64,000 nt of DNA from CAUZIZ01 sp965218775 (GCA_965218775.1 CBDCLS010000004.1:62001-126000), one strand, 5' to 3'; positions 1-9,092 are shown, counted from the first letter of the stretch. The notes: a model not told the origin generated them from the letters alone. Program-made: numbers and translations.

Positions 1-2
1 TC

Positions 3-170
3 CTGGAGACTCCCTTGATCGGCCAAACCATCAATCAACAATACGACGACCTGTTCATAGTGATCCTCAAGAAGGAAGAGAAGCCGCGACTCTTGCGTCT
101 ACACTACGGCGAGTTCACGCTGCAACTGCAGTCGGCGGCCGCCGGGGCGGGGGCGAAGTACCGACCGTGA
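3..170 (+). CDS. C-terminal end of an unidentified protein (partial)
   Basis: An open frame enters from the left edge and ends at a TGA that overlaps the GTG start of the next gene (GTGA overlap), which suggests translational coupling. The visible 55 residues include an acidic/basic stretch and an Ala/Gly-rich tail ending AKYRP. No family is recognisable from this piece. Its role may relate to the downstream lyase-like lipoprotein, but that is only inferred from the overlap. Confidence 0.45.
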   Translation: METPLIGQTINQQYDDLFIVILKKEEKPRLLRLHYGEFTLQLQSAAAGAGAKYRP

Positions 171-2470
171 GGCATTTCGCGAGCCATAATCTGCTCCCTG
201 CGGCGAGTCTGGCGGTTCTTCTCGCAGGGTGCCTGCAGACAGCTGCGGATGCCGATGCTGCGCCCCGTTTGACACTGACAATCCGCGAGGCGCACGGCAT
301 TGACCGCGCGCACGTCGCGGTATCCTCCGGGGTGCCATTCGCGAGAGGCCAGTTGAGGAGCGTCGAGCGTCTCTCGGTCGACGGGTCGAACGGTACTGCG
401 CTCCCCGGTCAGCTCGATGTGCTGGCCCGCTGGGACGACGGCTCTGTGAAATGGGTTTTGGTGTCCACCGTGCTACCCAAGCTGAAGGCGCGCGGCGAAG
501 TGCGCGTCGTCCTCGTCGAGGAGTTGTCAGAGCCCAAAGAGAAGGCTCCGGCGATCACCGAACGCGATGACGGTGTGCAAATAACCTACCCAGGCGTCTC
601 GGTCAAGACAAACGCCCTTGGACTTCCAGAGTCGATCCGGGTTTCTGAAATAAAGAGGCAGGAGCTCGTTGGCGGTGAGAGCCGACTCCTGCTCGACGGC
701 ACGGCCGTCTCCCCCGGGAAAGCGAAAGTCTTGGACGTCCGCGTTGAAGAGAGCGGACCAGTACGGACGGTGGTCCGAACCGAGGGCGAGATCAAGCTGC
801 GGGGCGGCAAGGCGTTCACGTACGTGTCGCGCAACACCATCTTCGTGAACGGCCAGATCTCGACCGCGTACACGGTCATCAACCGCCAGCTCGATGGCTT
901 CAACGGTTACGGCGTGATGCTGCCTCTGGCGGACGGCTTTCGTCAGGCGGCAGTTCAAAGCCACAACGGCTCCGTGCATGAGGCAGGGCTTGGCTCAGAG
1001 CCTTGTGGGGTTCGCCAGACGACCCTGAAGACGGCGCAATTCTACGGCCCCACCCTCGGTGAGAAGACGCCGCCCGATCGCTATCACGGCGGCGTTCGGC
1101 TGATGGGGGAAGCCGGGACTCTGGGCGCAGCGATCCAGGACTTCTGGGAGCGGTATCCTTCGGAAATCGCCATCACCGGCGACGAGATCAAGCTCTGGTT
1201 CTACCCGCCGGCGGAAAGACCGGTGGAGCTCTATCGCGTCGGACGCGCCGCAGGCGGCGAGTTCACCCTCATGGCCGGCCCGAACGCCGCCACGGTGTCG
1301 CTTGAACAGTTGAGCAGGACCGATCTCCACGGCTACGCCAGTCCGGAGTGGTATCTTGAATCCGGCGTCCTCGGCCGGTACGCGATCGACGATTTCGAGC
1401 TCGATTCCGGTACGTACGACGGGCGCCTCGATGAGCTGATGGGATTCCTTCAGAAGCGCAAGTTCAAGATCAACGAGTTCGGGTTCTGGGACTTCGGTGA
1501 CGGACGCGGCGCGGACTCGGCGTTCAGGCGCAACAACGAGTACGGCATCTCATTCGCGATGCTCTTCGAATACCTCCGACGCGGTGACTCACGCTTCTTC
1601 GAGGAGGGAATCGCCTTCGCCGAACATTTTCGCGATGTCGACACGCTTCACTACGGCGAAGAGAAGGGCAAGTCGATTCGTCATACAGACCACCACGTCA
1701 AGGGCAGCGGCTACGACACGGCTCACCAGTGGGTCGAGGGCATTCTGCTCGACTACCTGCTGACCGGTGATCGTCGCAGCCTCGAAGTGGCGCGGCAGAT
1801 GGCAATTCCGCTACTGGAGTGGGCACACGAAAGCAGCGAGATTCTGAAGACGAAGCCGCGGGTCATTCCGATGACCGAACGGAATCTCGGCTGGACGCTG
1901 ATCTCGCTCATGTTCCTCGAGGAAGTGACAGGCGACACGCAGTACGCTGACGCGATCAAGGCCCTGGTCGCGGGCGTCATCGCGTCGCAAGACCAGGAGC
2001 GGGGCCACTGGCCGCGGAGTCTCCCGCATCCGGACTTCCCCACTGGTGGATCGACGTTCATGGTCGGCGTCCTCACCGAGTCCCTGATGCGCTACCACGA
2101 GAAGACGGGCGATCCAGCCGTCGCCCGGAGTCTCGTCAGGGCGAGCTACTGGCTCTCGGAAGAGATGTGGAATCCAGTCGAGAAGAACCTGCGATACAAG
2201 CAGTGGGATCGCTTCTGGGACCACTACAACAACGGCCGCACGATCCCGCTCATCCTGCCCGGCATGATCTACGCCGAACACCTCGGTCGCGAGGACGAGC
2301 GATATCGCACGATTGTCGACCAGACCCTCGAAGTGTACAGCCGCATGTGCGCCGACCTCGACGAGCACGGCGAGGGACGGCATTTCAAGAGCCTCGGAAT
2401 GTTGAGCCGCTCGATGCCTCGGTTTTTCTATTACTACGGGCGAGCTCGAGGCCGGCCGGCGGGGCGGTGA
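167..2470 (+). CDS. PcRGLX/YetA-like exo-rhamnogalacturonan lyase family lipoprotein
   Basis: A 767-residue exported protein. Residues 1-22 form a lipoprotein signal peptide with lipobox LAGC, so it should be membrane-anchored outside the cytoplasm. The following region (about residues 33-115), with the pattern VPFARGQLRS ... WDDGSVKWVLV, matches the N-terminal beta domain of the PcRGLX/YetA-like family, related to fungal exo-rhamnogalacturonan lyase (PL26). The C-terminal half is rich in Trp, His and Tyr, as expected for an (alpha/alpha) barrel sugar-binding domain (for example the HHVKGSGYDTAHQW segment). The inferred role is cleavage or binding of pectic or other uronic polysaccharide; the substrate is not shown. 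The GTG start is chosen because it gives the lipoprotein signal and overlaps the upstream stop. The gene appears intact. Confidence 0.75.
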   Translation: MRHFASHNLLPAASLAVLLAGCLQTAADADAAPRLTLTIREAHGIDRAHVAVSSGVPFARGQLRSVERLSVDGSNGTALPGQLDVLARWDDGSVKWVLVSTVLPKLKARGEVRVVLVEELSEPKEKAPAITERDDGVQITYPGVSVKTNALGLPESIRVSEIKRQELVGGESRLLLDGTAVSPGKAKVLDVRVEESGPVRTVVRTEGEIKLRGGKAFTYVSRNTIFVNGQISTAYTVINRQLDGFNGYGVMLPLADGFRQAAVQSHNGSVHEAGLGSEPCGVRQTTLKTAQFYGPTLGEKTPPDRYHGGVRLMGEAGTLGAAIQDFWERYPSEIAITGDEIKLWFYPPAERPVELYRVGRAAGGEFTLMAGPNAATVSLEQLSRTDLHGYASPEWYLESGVLGRYAIDDFELDSGTYDGRLDELMGFLQKRKFKINEFGFWDFGDGRGADSAFRRNNEYGISFAMLFEYLRRGDSRFFEEGIAFAEHFRDVDTLHYGEEKGKSIRHTDHHVKGSGYDTAHQWVEGILLDYLLTGDRRSLEVARQMAIPLLEWAHESSEILKTKPRVIPMTERNLGWTLISLMFLEEVTGDTQYADAIKALVAGVIASQDQERGHWPRSLPHPDFPTGGSTFMVGVLTESLMRYHEKTGDPAVARSLVRASYWLSEEMWNPVEKNLRYKQWDRFWDHYNNGRTIPLILPGMIYAEHLGREDERYRTIVDQTLEVYSRMCADLDEHGEGRHFKSLGMLSRSMPRFFYYYGRARGRPAGR

Positions 2471-2562
2471 CTAGCCTCACCACATAGGTTGGACCTCAAG
2501 CGTAACCTTCTTCGTTCGTTCCAGTTTCCCATCTCTTCGAGTTCACGGTCCGGAGGTCGATC

Positions 2563-3050
2563 ATGTCCGTAGAATCGCCAAGAACCGAAACGTCAAGGAA
2601 CTTCAAGCGAGCGAGACGCATGCGCAAAATCGTTGTGCGGGCGACGCTCTGTTTGCTCGTTGCGTTTGTCGTCGCGGAGGTTGGGCTGTGCTGGCCCGGT
2701 CTTGAGCCTGCGGCGTCGGCTGCGCCGAAGGACCTCCTGTCGCAGCTGAAGGAGATCCCCGTGGCAACCCTCTCCGATGCGGTCGACCAGGTTGCCGGCC
2801 GGCGCGGTTTCATGTCGTATGACATGAGGCCGATCCATCTGAATGGACGCCTGGCCGGACGCGCGAAGACCTGGCTCTGGGGTCCGGAACGCACCGGAAA
2901 ACACGGGATCCGTGTACGGCGTGCAGATCATCGACGAGTCCCGTCGGGGCGACGTGCTGGTCGTGGCCACCGGCGATCTGAACATCACCGGTCTGGGAGG
3001 ATTGATGGCGACGACCGCCAAGGTCCGCGGTATGGGCGGGTCCAACAGGA
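2563..3050 (+). pseudogene. RraA-like family protein, frameshifted and truncated
   Basis: The first frame reads a signal-like N-terminus and then LSDAVDQVAGRRGFMSYDM and LNGRLAGRAKTW, typical of the RraA / HMG-aldolase-like fold. The match then moves to the +1 frame around 2880-2895 and continues with SVYGVQIIDESRRGDVLVV and ATGDLNITGLGGLMATTAKV, the conserved RraA core that ends in VRGMGG. After this the homology stops abruptly. RraA-like proteins are usually about 200-230 residues, so roughly the last third is lost. Both a frameshift and a truncation mark it as a dead gene. It follows a sugar-degradation gene, a common setting for RraA-like aldolases. Confidence 0.75.
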
Positions 3051-3053
3051 GCG

Positions 3054-3192
3054 TATTTGTTCAAAAAACACGCTCTACAGCCACCTCAAGGGTCTGGAGA
3101 AGGGAGGGCTGCTCGAAAAGCGGAGGCAAGGCCCCAGGGTCCTCTACTCCACACCTAACATTCTCACCACTGTGAATCCCGAAGAATCTTAA
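3054..3192 (+). pseudogene. Winged-helix regulator C-terminal fragment fused to the RraA remnant
   Basis: Directly after the RraA homology breaks, the original frame reads NTLYSHLKGLEKGGLLEKRR followed by QGPRVLYSTPNIL and stops at TAA. This looks like the recognition helix and wing of a small winged-helix (PadR/MarR-like) DNA-binding domain. It has no start of its own and seems to be the 3' end of a different gene joined to the RraA piece by a deletion. The family assignment is tentative because only about 45 residues remain. Confidence 0.45.
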
Positions 3193-3205
3193 GAAACTTG
3201 CGAAG

Positions 3206-3223
3206 ATTCCCAATAGTGGGAAT
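3206..3223. promoter_or_regulatory. Perfect palindrome, operator-like
   Basis: ATTCCCAATAGTGGGAAT is a 7-bp inverted repeat around a 4-bp spacer, lying just after the winged-helix remnant. The size and symmetry suit a dimeric regulator site, and the neighbouring HTH fragment makes an autoregulatory operator plausible. Function is inferred only. Confidence 0.3.
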
Positions 3224-3290
3224 GTTGGAAACTTGCTCCTCAGGGCAATGCGAAAGTGCCAGTAGACAATCCAGTGTTGCGGAGGCTTAA

Positions 3291-4980
3291 CCCGGATTTC
3301 TCAAGGATAAGAAAAAGCAGTCAGCTCAATGTGGTATAAAGTCTGTGTTAACAAAGACTTAACAAACACAAGGAGCTGACTACTATGACGACAGAGTGTA
3401 TCGCTTCTAAGCTGGAGTTTCAAGGGCTGGAGGGTCGCCGAGTGGAGGCAGAATTCAACGGGGGACAGATCACTTCAGACGCCGGAGGGTTGCTGTTACG
3501 GGAGGTGGAGAGCCGCTATGGGTTCATTCGCGGCTTGGCCGCCTGCTTTGGGGACCGGCGCGATCCTCGCTTCACCGAGTTCAGTGTGGAGGAGCTGGTG
3601 GGGCAGCGGATTTATGGACTGGCCTTGGGCTATGAGGATCTCAACGATCATGAGGAGCTACGGACGGATCCGCTGATGGCGGTGTTGGTGGGCAAGGAAG
3701 ATCCCTTGGGGAGGGATCGGCGAGCGGAAGCGGATCGGGGCAAGGCGTGTGCCGGCAAGAGCACACTCAATCGTTTGGAGTTGTCCTCGGTGACGCAGGA
3801 TAAATATCGCAAGACGCCGGTGGATGAAGCGGCGGTGGAAGCGTTTTTGGTGGAGCAGTTCATTCGGGTGCGAGGCGGTAAACCCAAGGAGCTGGTGTTG
3901 GACCTGGATGCGACGGATGATCCGCTGCACGGAGAGCAGGAGGGTCGTTTCTACCATGGCTACTACCGGTGTTACTGCTACCTGCCCCTGTATGTGTTTT
4001 GCGAGGGGTATGTGCTGGGGGCCAAGCTACGGGTGTCGAATCTGGATGGCTCCGAAGGAGCGGTCCAGGAGATGGAGCGGATCGTGGGACAACTGCGGGC
4101 GAAGTGGCCGAAGGTCCGCATTACGCTGCGGGCGGACAGCAGCTTTGCGCGCGAGGCGTTGATGAAATGGTGTGAGGAGCATCGAGTGGATTACGTCTTC
4201 GGTCTGGCCCGCAATCAGCGCTTAGAGGGGACCCTGGAGTCGGAGCTGGAACAGGCCCAGGCGCTTCAACAAGCGAGCGGCAGCAGCGCCCGAGTCTATA
4301 AGGACTTTCGTTACCAGACGCGCAAGAGCTGGAGTCAAGAGCGGCGAGTGGTGGGCAAGGCCGAGTCCACGGGTAAGGGATCCAATCCCCGCTTTGTCGT
4401 CACCTCGCTGGGAGCGAAGTGGTGGCCCGCCCAAAAGCTGTACGAGCAGCTGTACTGCGCGCGAGGGGAGGCGGAGAATCGGATCAAGGAACAGCAGCTG
4501 GAGCTGTTTGCCGATCGGACCTCGACGCACCTCATCAAGAGCAATCAGCTGCGGTTGTGGTTCTCCTCGGTGGCCTATAATCTGCTGCACACGTTGAGGC
4601 GTGTCGCTTTGAAGGGGACCCAGTGGGCGAAGGCGCAATGCCAGACAATTCGCCTCAAACTGTTGAAGATAGGAGGCCAGATTCGGGTCAGTGTCCGGCG
4701 GGTGAGTCTGTCCTTGAGCGAGGGTTATCCTTACCAAGCACTCTATGCCCAAGCCTTGGCCCAGCTTCAACAGCTCGGTTGAGCCAAGGAAAGTCGGAAA
4801 TCCCAGCCGTCTGCAACTGAGGCGCCTGAGGTGTGTCTGAAAAACCGGTTTTCCGCGCTCGACACAGGCCTCACGACGCCTGTCGTACTCTGCACCGCCC
4901 TCAGCGGCGCCTTTGACCCAGACCGGCGTCGAGAAATCGACTAAAATCGCCCTTTCGGCTTTCTCCTTGAGAAATCCGGG
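3291..4980 (+). mobile_element. IS1380-family element, copy 1, intact with TTAA target duplication
   Basis: A 1690-bp element bounded by inverted repeats CCCGGATTTCTCAAGGA (left) and the exact reverse complement on the right. It is flanked on both sides by the 4-bp duplication TTAA (3287-3290 and 4981-4984). It contains one full-length transposase gene. A promoter-like AT-rich stretch and an AAGGAG ribosome site precede the gene. It is nearly identical to the copy at 26856-28544. The right end abuts a dispersed-repeat copy (4987-5109). Confidence 0.92.
3385..4782 (+). CDS. IS1380-family transposase
   Basis: A 465-residue DDE transposase, about the normal length for the family. The N-terminus (LEGRRVEAEFNGGQITSDAGG) and the LLLREVESRYG and LNRLEL blocks are typical of IS1380 transposases. 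Catalytic acids are likely in LVLDLDATDDP (about residue 175) and RADSSFARE (about 250), with a late Glu in CARGEAENRIKEQ. It differs from the second copy at about 16 residues, so both look functional and recently spread. Confidence 0.93.
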   Translation: MTTECIASKLEFQGLEGRRVEAEFNGGQITSDAGGLLLREVESRYGFIRGLAACFGDRRDPRFTEFSVEELVGQRIYGLALGYEDLNDHEELRTDPLMAVLVGKEDPLGRDRRAEADRGKACAGKSTLNRLELSSVTQDKYRKTPVDEAAVEAFLVEQFIRVRGGKPKELVLDLDATDDPLHGEQEGRFYHGYYRCYCYLPLYVFCEGYVLGAKLRVSNLDGSEGAVQEMERIVGQLRAKWPKVRITLRADSSFAREALMKWCEEHRVDYVFGLARNQRLEGTLESELEQAQALQQASGSSARVYKDFRYQTRKSWSQERRVVGKAESTGKGSNPRFVVTSLGAKWWPAQKLYEQLYCARGEAENRIKEQQLELFADRTSTHLIKSNQLRLWFSSVAYNLLHTLRRVALKGTQWAKAQCQTIRLKLLKIGGQIRVSVRRVSLSLSEGYPYQALYAQALAQLQQLG

Positions 4981-4986
4981 TTAAGG

Positions 4987-5109
4987 CGTGATAGTCGGCA
5001 CTCGATCTTACAGACACCGTCCGATCTGAATCGAAATCGAACGGCGGCTTTCGCCTAGAAGCCGCCATCCAGATTCTCCACGGAAACGTCGAATGAACGA
5101 CCGCTAACG
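4987..5109 (+). repeat. Dispersed repeat R1, copy A (both modules)
   Basis: About 120 bp beginning GTGATAGTCGGCACTCGATC, continuing through a hairpin GGCGGCTT...AAGCCGCC, and ending CGGAAACGTCGAATGAACG. The same ordered segments recur at 16741-16862 and 62676-62778 (reverse strand), partly at 9346-9424, and as a diverged subtype at 14171-14235 and 51570-51684. It encodes nothing visible. It lies directly beside IS1380 copy 1. Confidence 0.75.
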
Positions 5110-5114
5110 GGGCC

Positions 5115-5253
5115 GAGGCTGTGTGAAAAGTCATTCATGATTTCGGATTTGAAATTTTGACTTCATAGGATCGCGTGTAAGCCACGATCTCCGTCGTAGG
5201 AAGGGTAAAGAGACCCCTAAATCAAAGAGGTTTTGGACTTTTCACACAGCCTC
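5115..5253. mobile_element. 139-bp MITE with 18-bp terminal inverted repeats
   Basis: The ends are GAGGCTGTGTGAAAAGTC and its exact reverse complement GACTTTTCACACAGCCTC. The element is flanked on both sides by GGGGCC (5109-5114 and 5254-5259), a clear 6-bp target duplication. The interior is AT-richer and non-coding. No full-length IS with these ends is in the window, so the mobilising transposase must be elsewhere or lost. Confidence 0.85.
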
Positions 5254-5942
5254 GGGGCCAAGAGCAGTCATTCGGCACAGACCAAACGGTGCCAGTGGCA
5301 AAAGCGGATTGAATTCCAGCTATCCTTCCGATTCCTGTATAAGCCATCCTTGTGAGATTGCCCTTCCATATCCCACCATTTAGTATTTGCCAAATAGACT
5401 CCTCTGCAGTTCTGGAGAATCCGTGTTGCTGGGCCAAAGCATTATCGAGCGGACATTTGGCCAATGTCCGCTAATGCCTGGTGCAGCTGATGCCCACCAT
5501 CTGCTAGAGTGGACGCAGTTGTGAATCCGCGATTACCTTCTTCAAGGTGGTTGTGTTGTTTCTTTTTGTTGGTTCCCAGCGGCGCAGCAACAGCTTGATC
5601 GAAGTCCCTCAAATGGGCCGCTCACTCCCGTGGACGTGGTAGCACTCTCAAGCTTCAATGCCTTCAACAATTGTGATGCCAGCCTCACGATCGCCGCCCG
5701 GACCACTATGGACCTAGTGAGGAGACGGGCATGCTCTTGGCGACTGACGACGCTGGCAATGACGAGAAGGAGATCGTCGCGGGCCGAATCCTGACCGACC
5801 AGGACCTGACTCAGAAGGGTATCGATGAAGTGGAGGATCTGGGGACAGCGGGGGCACTGAATCAAGTGTTATGGGCAGGAGGTCCAGGGGTAGAGTCAAG
5901 AAACTTTGGCTTAGAAGACCAGAACCAAAGGAGGAAAGGACT
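5254..5942. other. Gene-poor interval with a 25-bp palindrome and possible coding debris
   Basis: No intact gene is recognisable. At 5448-5472 there is a near-perfect palindrome (AGCGGACATTTGG then CCAATGTCCGCT) that shares the GCGGACATT word with the dispersed repeat R1. Around 5600-5930 two overlapping plus-strand frames (SSFNAFNNCDASLTIAAR, then LLATDDAGNDEKEIVAGRIL) hint at a decayed gene with a frameshift, but no family is evident. The end of the interval carries a good AGGAGG-type ribosome site for the next gene. Confidence 0.3.
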
Positions 5943-6344
5943 ATGTGTAGAGGTTTGAGAACGCTAATTGGTGGCCTTTGTGTGGGTTTGCTGATTGCGG
6001 TGACGGCAAAGGCAGGTCCCCCTCAGACGAGGACGTTTTGCGTCCAGTTCGAGACCCTGAATGGGATGTACCTCAGCAGTTCGACCGCGGAATTCACGAA
6101 TCAGCTCAAGGGCAAGGGCAACACTAGCCAGCTGCAGGGTACGGCAGACCTGACACTCATGCTGTGGTCCCAGGATGCTAAGGGCTCGCGCAAGAATAAA
6201 TTCCTATATTGAAGCGTAAAGCAGTCAAATGTCTCCGCTCTGCAGTCCCGGATCCACCTCAGATTCCGGACTTAGTCTACGCTATAAGCTGCTGAAATTC
6301 CATAGGTTGTCATAGTAGTCACCGAGGTAGTCAAGAGAGGACAT

Positions 6345-6397
6345 ATTTGTTAGAATTACGTCTAGACACTCAGAAAGGAGGCGTAACTCTAACAAAT
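6345..6397 (+). promoter_or_regulatory. Hairpin enclosing the transposase ribosome-binding site
   Basis: Arms ATTTGTTAGAATTACG and CGTAACTCTAACAAAT pair at 15 of 16 positions. The 21-base loop holds the AAAGGAGG ribosome site, and the right arm runs into the ATG. Translation of the transposase could therefore be modulated by this fold, or the stem could be a binding site. This is an inference from the fold alone. Confidence 0.5.
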
Positions 6398-8104
6398 GGC
6401 TCATCTCCGCTTTCTCCGCCAAGACTTGGTTCACTTTTTGAAACAAAACAAGATGGCCACCCTGCCGGAGCTTAAAGCGGCACTCGGCACCCCGGTGGAC
6501 GTGACCGTCTTCCGCAAGCTCAAAGAGATCGGTTACCTCAGCAGTTATTCGCATCGAGGCCGCTACTACACCCTGGCCGAGACGCCTGCCTTTGATGCGC
6601 AGGGTCTGTGGTCCTATCGGGGTGTTCACTTCTCCCGTTGCGGCAGCTTGCGCTCCACCGCCCAAATCCTCGTGGAGGGCTCTTCAGCCGGATACTTCAT
6701 CCACCCCCTGGAGGACCTGCTGCAGGTGGGAGTCCAGGAGGCCCTGCTGAAGTTGGTGCGCCAGAGGCTGCTCTCGCGGCTGCTCTTCTCGGGCCGCTAT
6801 CTTTACTGCTCTGCCCAAGAGGCGATCCAGCAACGACAATGGCAACAGCGCCAACTGCTGGAAGCCCGCCGAGAAGTGGGGAATTCTCTGGTCTCTGCCG
6901 GGGTGCTGCCCGCCCAGCTGGGCAGTGCCCTGGATTTGTTTTTCGGATTGTTGGACGAGAAACAGCGCCGCTTGTACGCCGGGCTGGAGAGCCTGAAAAT
7001 CGGACATGGAGGCGACCACCAGGTGGCCCAGGCCCTGGGTTTGGATGCGGGGACCGTCGCCCGCGGACGCCGCCAGCTGCTCGGGGAGGACTTCCCCCGG
7101 CAACGGATCCGCCGCTCGGGAGCGGGACGCAAGACCGTGGAAAAAAAACGCCCGAAGTCCTCCCCCAAATCGAAGAGCTGATGGAGTATGAAACCGCCGG
7201 AGATCCCATCAACGGTTTGAAGTGGACTCGCAAGACGACTGAGAAAATCGCCCAGGAGCTGCACTCCCGGGACCTCGAGGTCAGTCCCAGGACGGTCGCC
7301 CGACTGCTGAACACCCTGGACTTCTCGCTGCGGGTCAACCACAAGCAGATCTCCCTGGGCTCCAAGGGCGATCGCGATCTGCAGTTTCGACGCCAGGCTC
7401 AGCTGCGCGATCGCTTTGCCCTCCGGGGAGAGCCCATCGTCAGTGTCGACACCAAGAAACGAGAACTGGTGGGGGGCTTCAAAAACCCAGGCCAGGCATG
7501 GGCACGGGAGCCGCTTCGGGTCTACGACCACGACTTTCGCTCTCATGCCGAGGGCATCGCCATTCCCTACGGCGTCTACGACCTGCAGGCCAACCGGGCC
7601 ACCCTCTTTGTGGGAACTTCCTCCGATACCCCCGAATTTGCCTCCGACTGCCTGGCCCGGTGGTGGCAACTGGAAGGACAACAGCGTTACCCTGAGGCCC
7701 GTCGTCTGTTGGTGCTGGCCGACGCCGGTGGCAGTAATGGCCCCCGCTGCCGGGCCTGGAAAGTGGGACTTCAGCACCAGCTTTGTGATCCCTTCGATCT
7801 GACCGTCACCGTCAGTCACTTTCCTGCGGGAGCCTCCAAGTGGAACCCCATTGACCACCGCGTCTTCAGTGAGATCAGCAAAAACTGGGCCGGCCATCCC
7901 TTGGATAGTTACGAGACCATTCTGAACTACCTTCAAACCACCCAAACTTCAAAAGGTCTGCGCCTCAGTGCTCATCTCGTCTCCAAGACCTACACCAAGG
8001 GGGTCAAAGTCTCCGATCAGCAGATGCAGCAACTCCACCTCTATCCTGACCCCACTTTGCCCCGCTGGAATTACACTTTGATCTGCTCACAAAATGGGAA
8101 ATAA
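6396..8104 (+). CDS. ISAzo13-family transposase made by -1 frameshifting
   Basis: The first frame (from 6396) encodes about 248 residues: an N-terminal winged-helix-like region, then a helix-turn-helix (HQVAQALGLDAGTVARGRR) and IRRSGAGRK. At 7141-7148 eight A residues allow a -1 slip into the frame encoding EELMEYETAGDP and the DDE domain. That domain includes SVDTKKRELVGGFKNPG, VLADAGGSNG and SKWNPIDHRVFSEISKNW, the hallmark Rhodopirellula/ISAzo13 DDE motifs. The fused product is about 567 residues, longer than usual because of the extra N-terminal domain. Start choice follows the AAAGGAGG site in the hairpin loop. Programmed frameshifting is inferred from the slippery run and the conserved continuation. 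Confidence 0.88.
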
Positions 8105-8507
8105 TTCTTGCGCGAGCCCTAAGGACAATCTCACCCCCTGTGCTCTTTTTTCAGCTGAAACCTTTAAAGCAGGGGACTGGGGCATTGGGGGCGGATTTGA
8201 TGCAGCGGAGGGTGACGATTCACTCGGCTGGCTGGGAAACTACGCGCAGGGGGGATCAAACTTCAAGCTCTTTCTTAGAGGAGCACCTCGAGACTGTGAG
8301 CCCATGGGCTGCATACTGGGTCCTTTTCCTCCAGCCGAAGGAGAAACGCAGTTCGTAATACTGACTAGTGGGTTTAATAACCAGGATAAGGTAAAGGGTA
8401 AAAGCGGTGGTAACCGCTGCAAGCATTCAATAACTGATTCTAATTTTCTAGGCTTTCAGGTGAAGCTAAGTTTGACAGGGGTGGAATCAGGGGGTGCTTG
8501 CCCATGA

Positions 8508-8831
8508 CCGCACAGAGGAGCTGAAGGTCCTGTATTTAGAGTAGGCACTTCGTGCCGACGGCCAAGGTCGTAAAAGGCTGTTTCGGGACGCCCTGACTCA
8601 GAGAACAGCTCGCTTTATTGAAATTCCGAGACTGTTAAGGATTCTGGTTGTATAGGCGTATCGATAGCAACGGTGCAAAATCCAACGCTAAGGCCTGAGA
8701 GATGACCCCCAGAAGTTCCCCCAGTGCTTCCACCGCACCAGATGGCACTTCATGACTGCTTCGGTACCTCTGCGCCGAACTGGGAGGAAAAATCTGGCTG
8801 ACCCCACGCCAGCTCCGGCAAGGGTCTAGAA
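8508..8831. other. Non-coding interval, probable debris
   Basis: No convincing gene is seen. The 3' portion leads into the sugar-isomerase remnant and may include its decayed upstream part, since short isomerase-like words appear in shifting frames after about 8750. No promoter or terminator is evident. Confidence 0.3.
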
Positions 8832-9080
8832 GAAAATCAGGAGGCTCTCGAACAACTGGTCCGTTACTGCGGGGGCAGGGACGTTCAGATCACGGTCAAA
8901 AACTTGAAACCGCCTTCCAGCGGACCAGCTCATGACTGGGCGGACGTTCTAAAGCTGGTGGATGCCATCGATCATCCTCAGCTCGGATTGACGATTGATC
9001 TGGGAATGGAAGTGATTCTCAGCTACGGCAGGGACATGCGAGCGGGTAGAAGCGCCTTCTATAGCATGGTTCAGCGCTAG
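8832..9080 (+). pseudogene. Sugar phosphate isomerase/epimerase remnant
   Basis: An 82-residue open stretch without a start reads QEALEQLVRYCGGRDVQITV, HDWADVLKLVDAIDHPQLGL and TIDLG. These are characteristic of the xylose-isomerase-like TIM barrel family, where the last strand carries metal-binding residues. The N-terminal half of the roughly 280-residue family is missing, and the end (SYGRDMRAGRSAF) diverges. It is a decayed fragment. Confidence 0.55.
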
Positions 9081-9092
9081 GAGGCTGTCCGA

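Larger units (their letters stand above)
6182..8119 (+). mobile_element. ISAzo13-family element with 16-bp perfect ends and TAA duplication
   Basis: A 1938-bp element bounded by GGGCTCGCGCAAGAAT and its exact reverse complement, and flanked by TAA on both sides (6179-6181, 8120-8122). It carries one transposase gene encoded in two overlapping frames joined at a run of eight A. The transposase stop codon lies within the right inverted repeat. The element interrupts a secreted-protein gene. Confidence 0.9.
5943..8507 (+). pseudogene. Secreted protein gene split by the ISAzo13 insertion (reconstructable)
   Basis: The 5' part encodes a signal peptide (residues about 1-24, ending AKA) and a short mature region up to LWSQDAK. 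The 3' part resumes after the insertion with DNLTPCALFSAETFKAG and ends GGACP. Removing 6182-8119 plus one TAA duplication rejoins the frame exactly (gct aag gac), giving a 207-residue exported protein with no stop. It has four or more Cys in the mature part, Gly-rich stretches, and no recognisable family. An AGGAGG ribosome site lies 8 bases before the ATG. Because the coding sequence is otherwise uninterrupted, the insertion looks recent. Confidence 0.75.
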
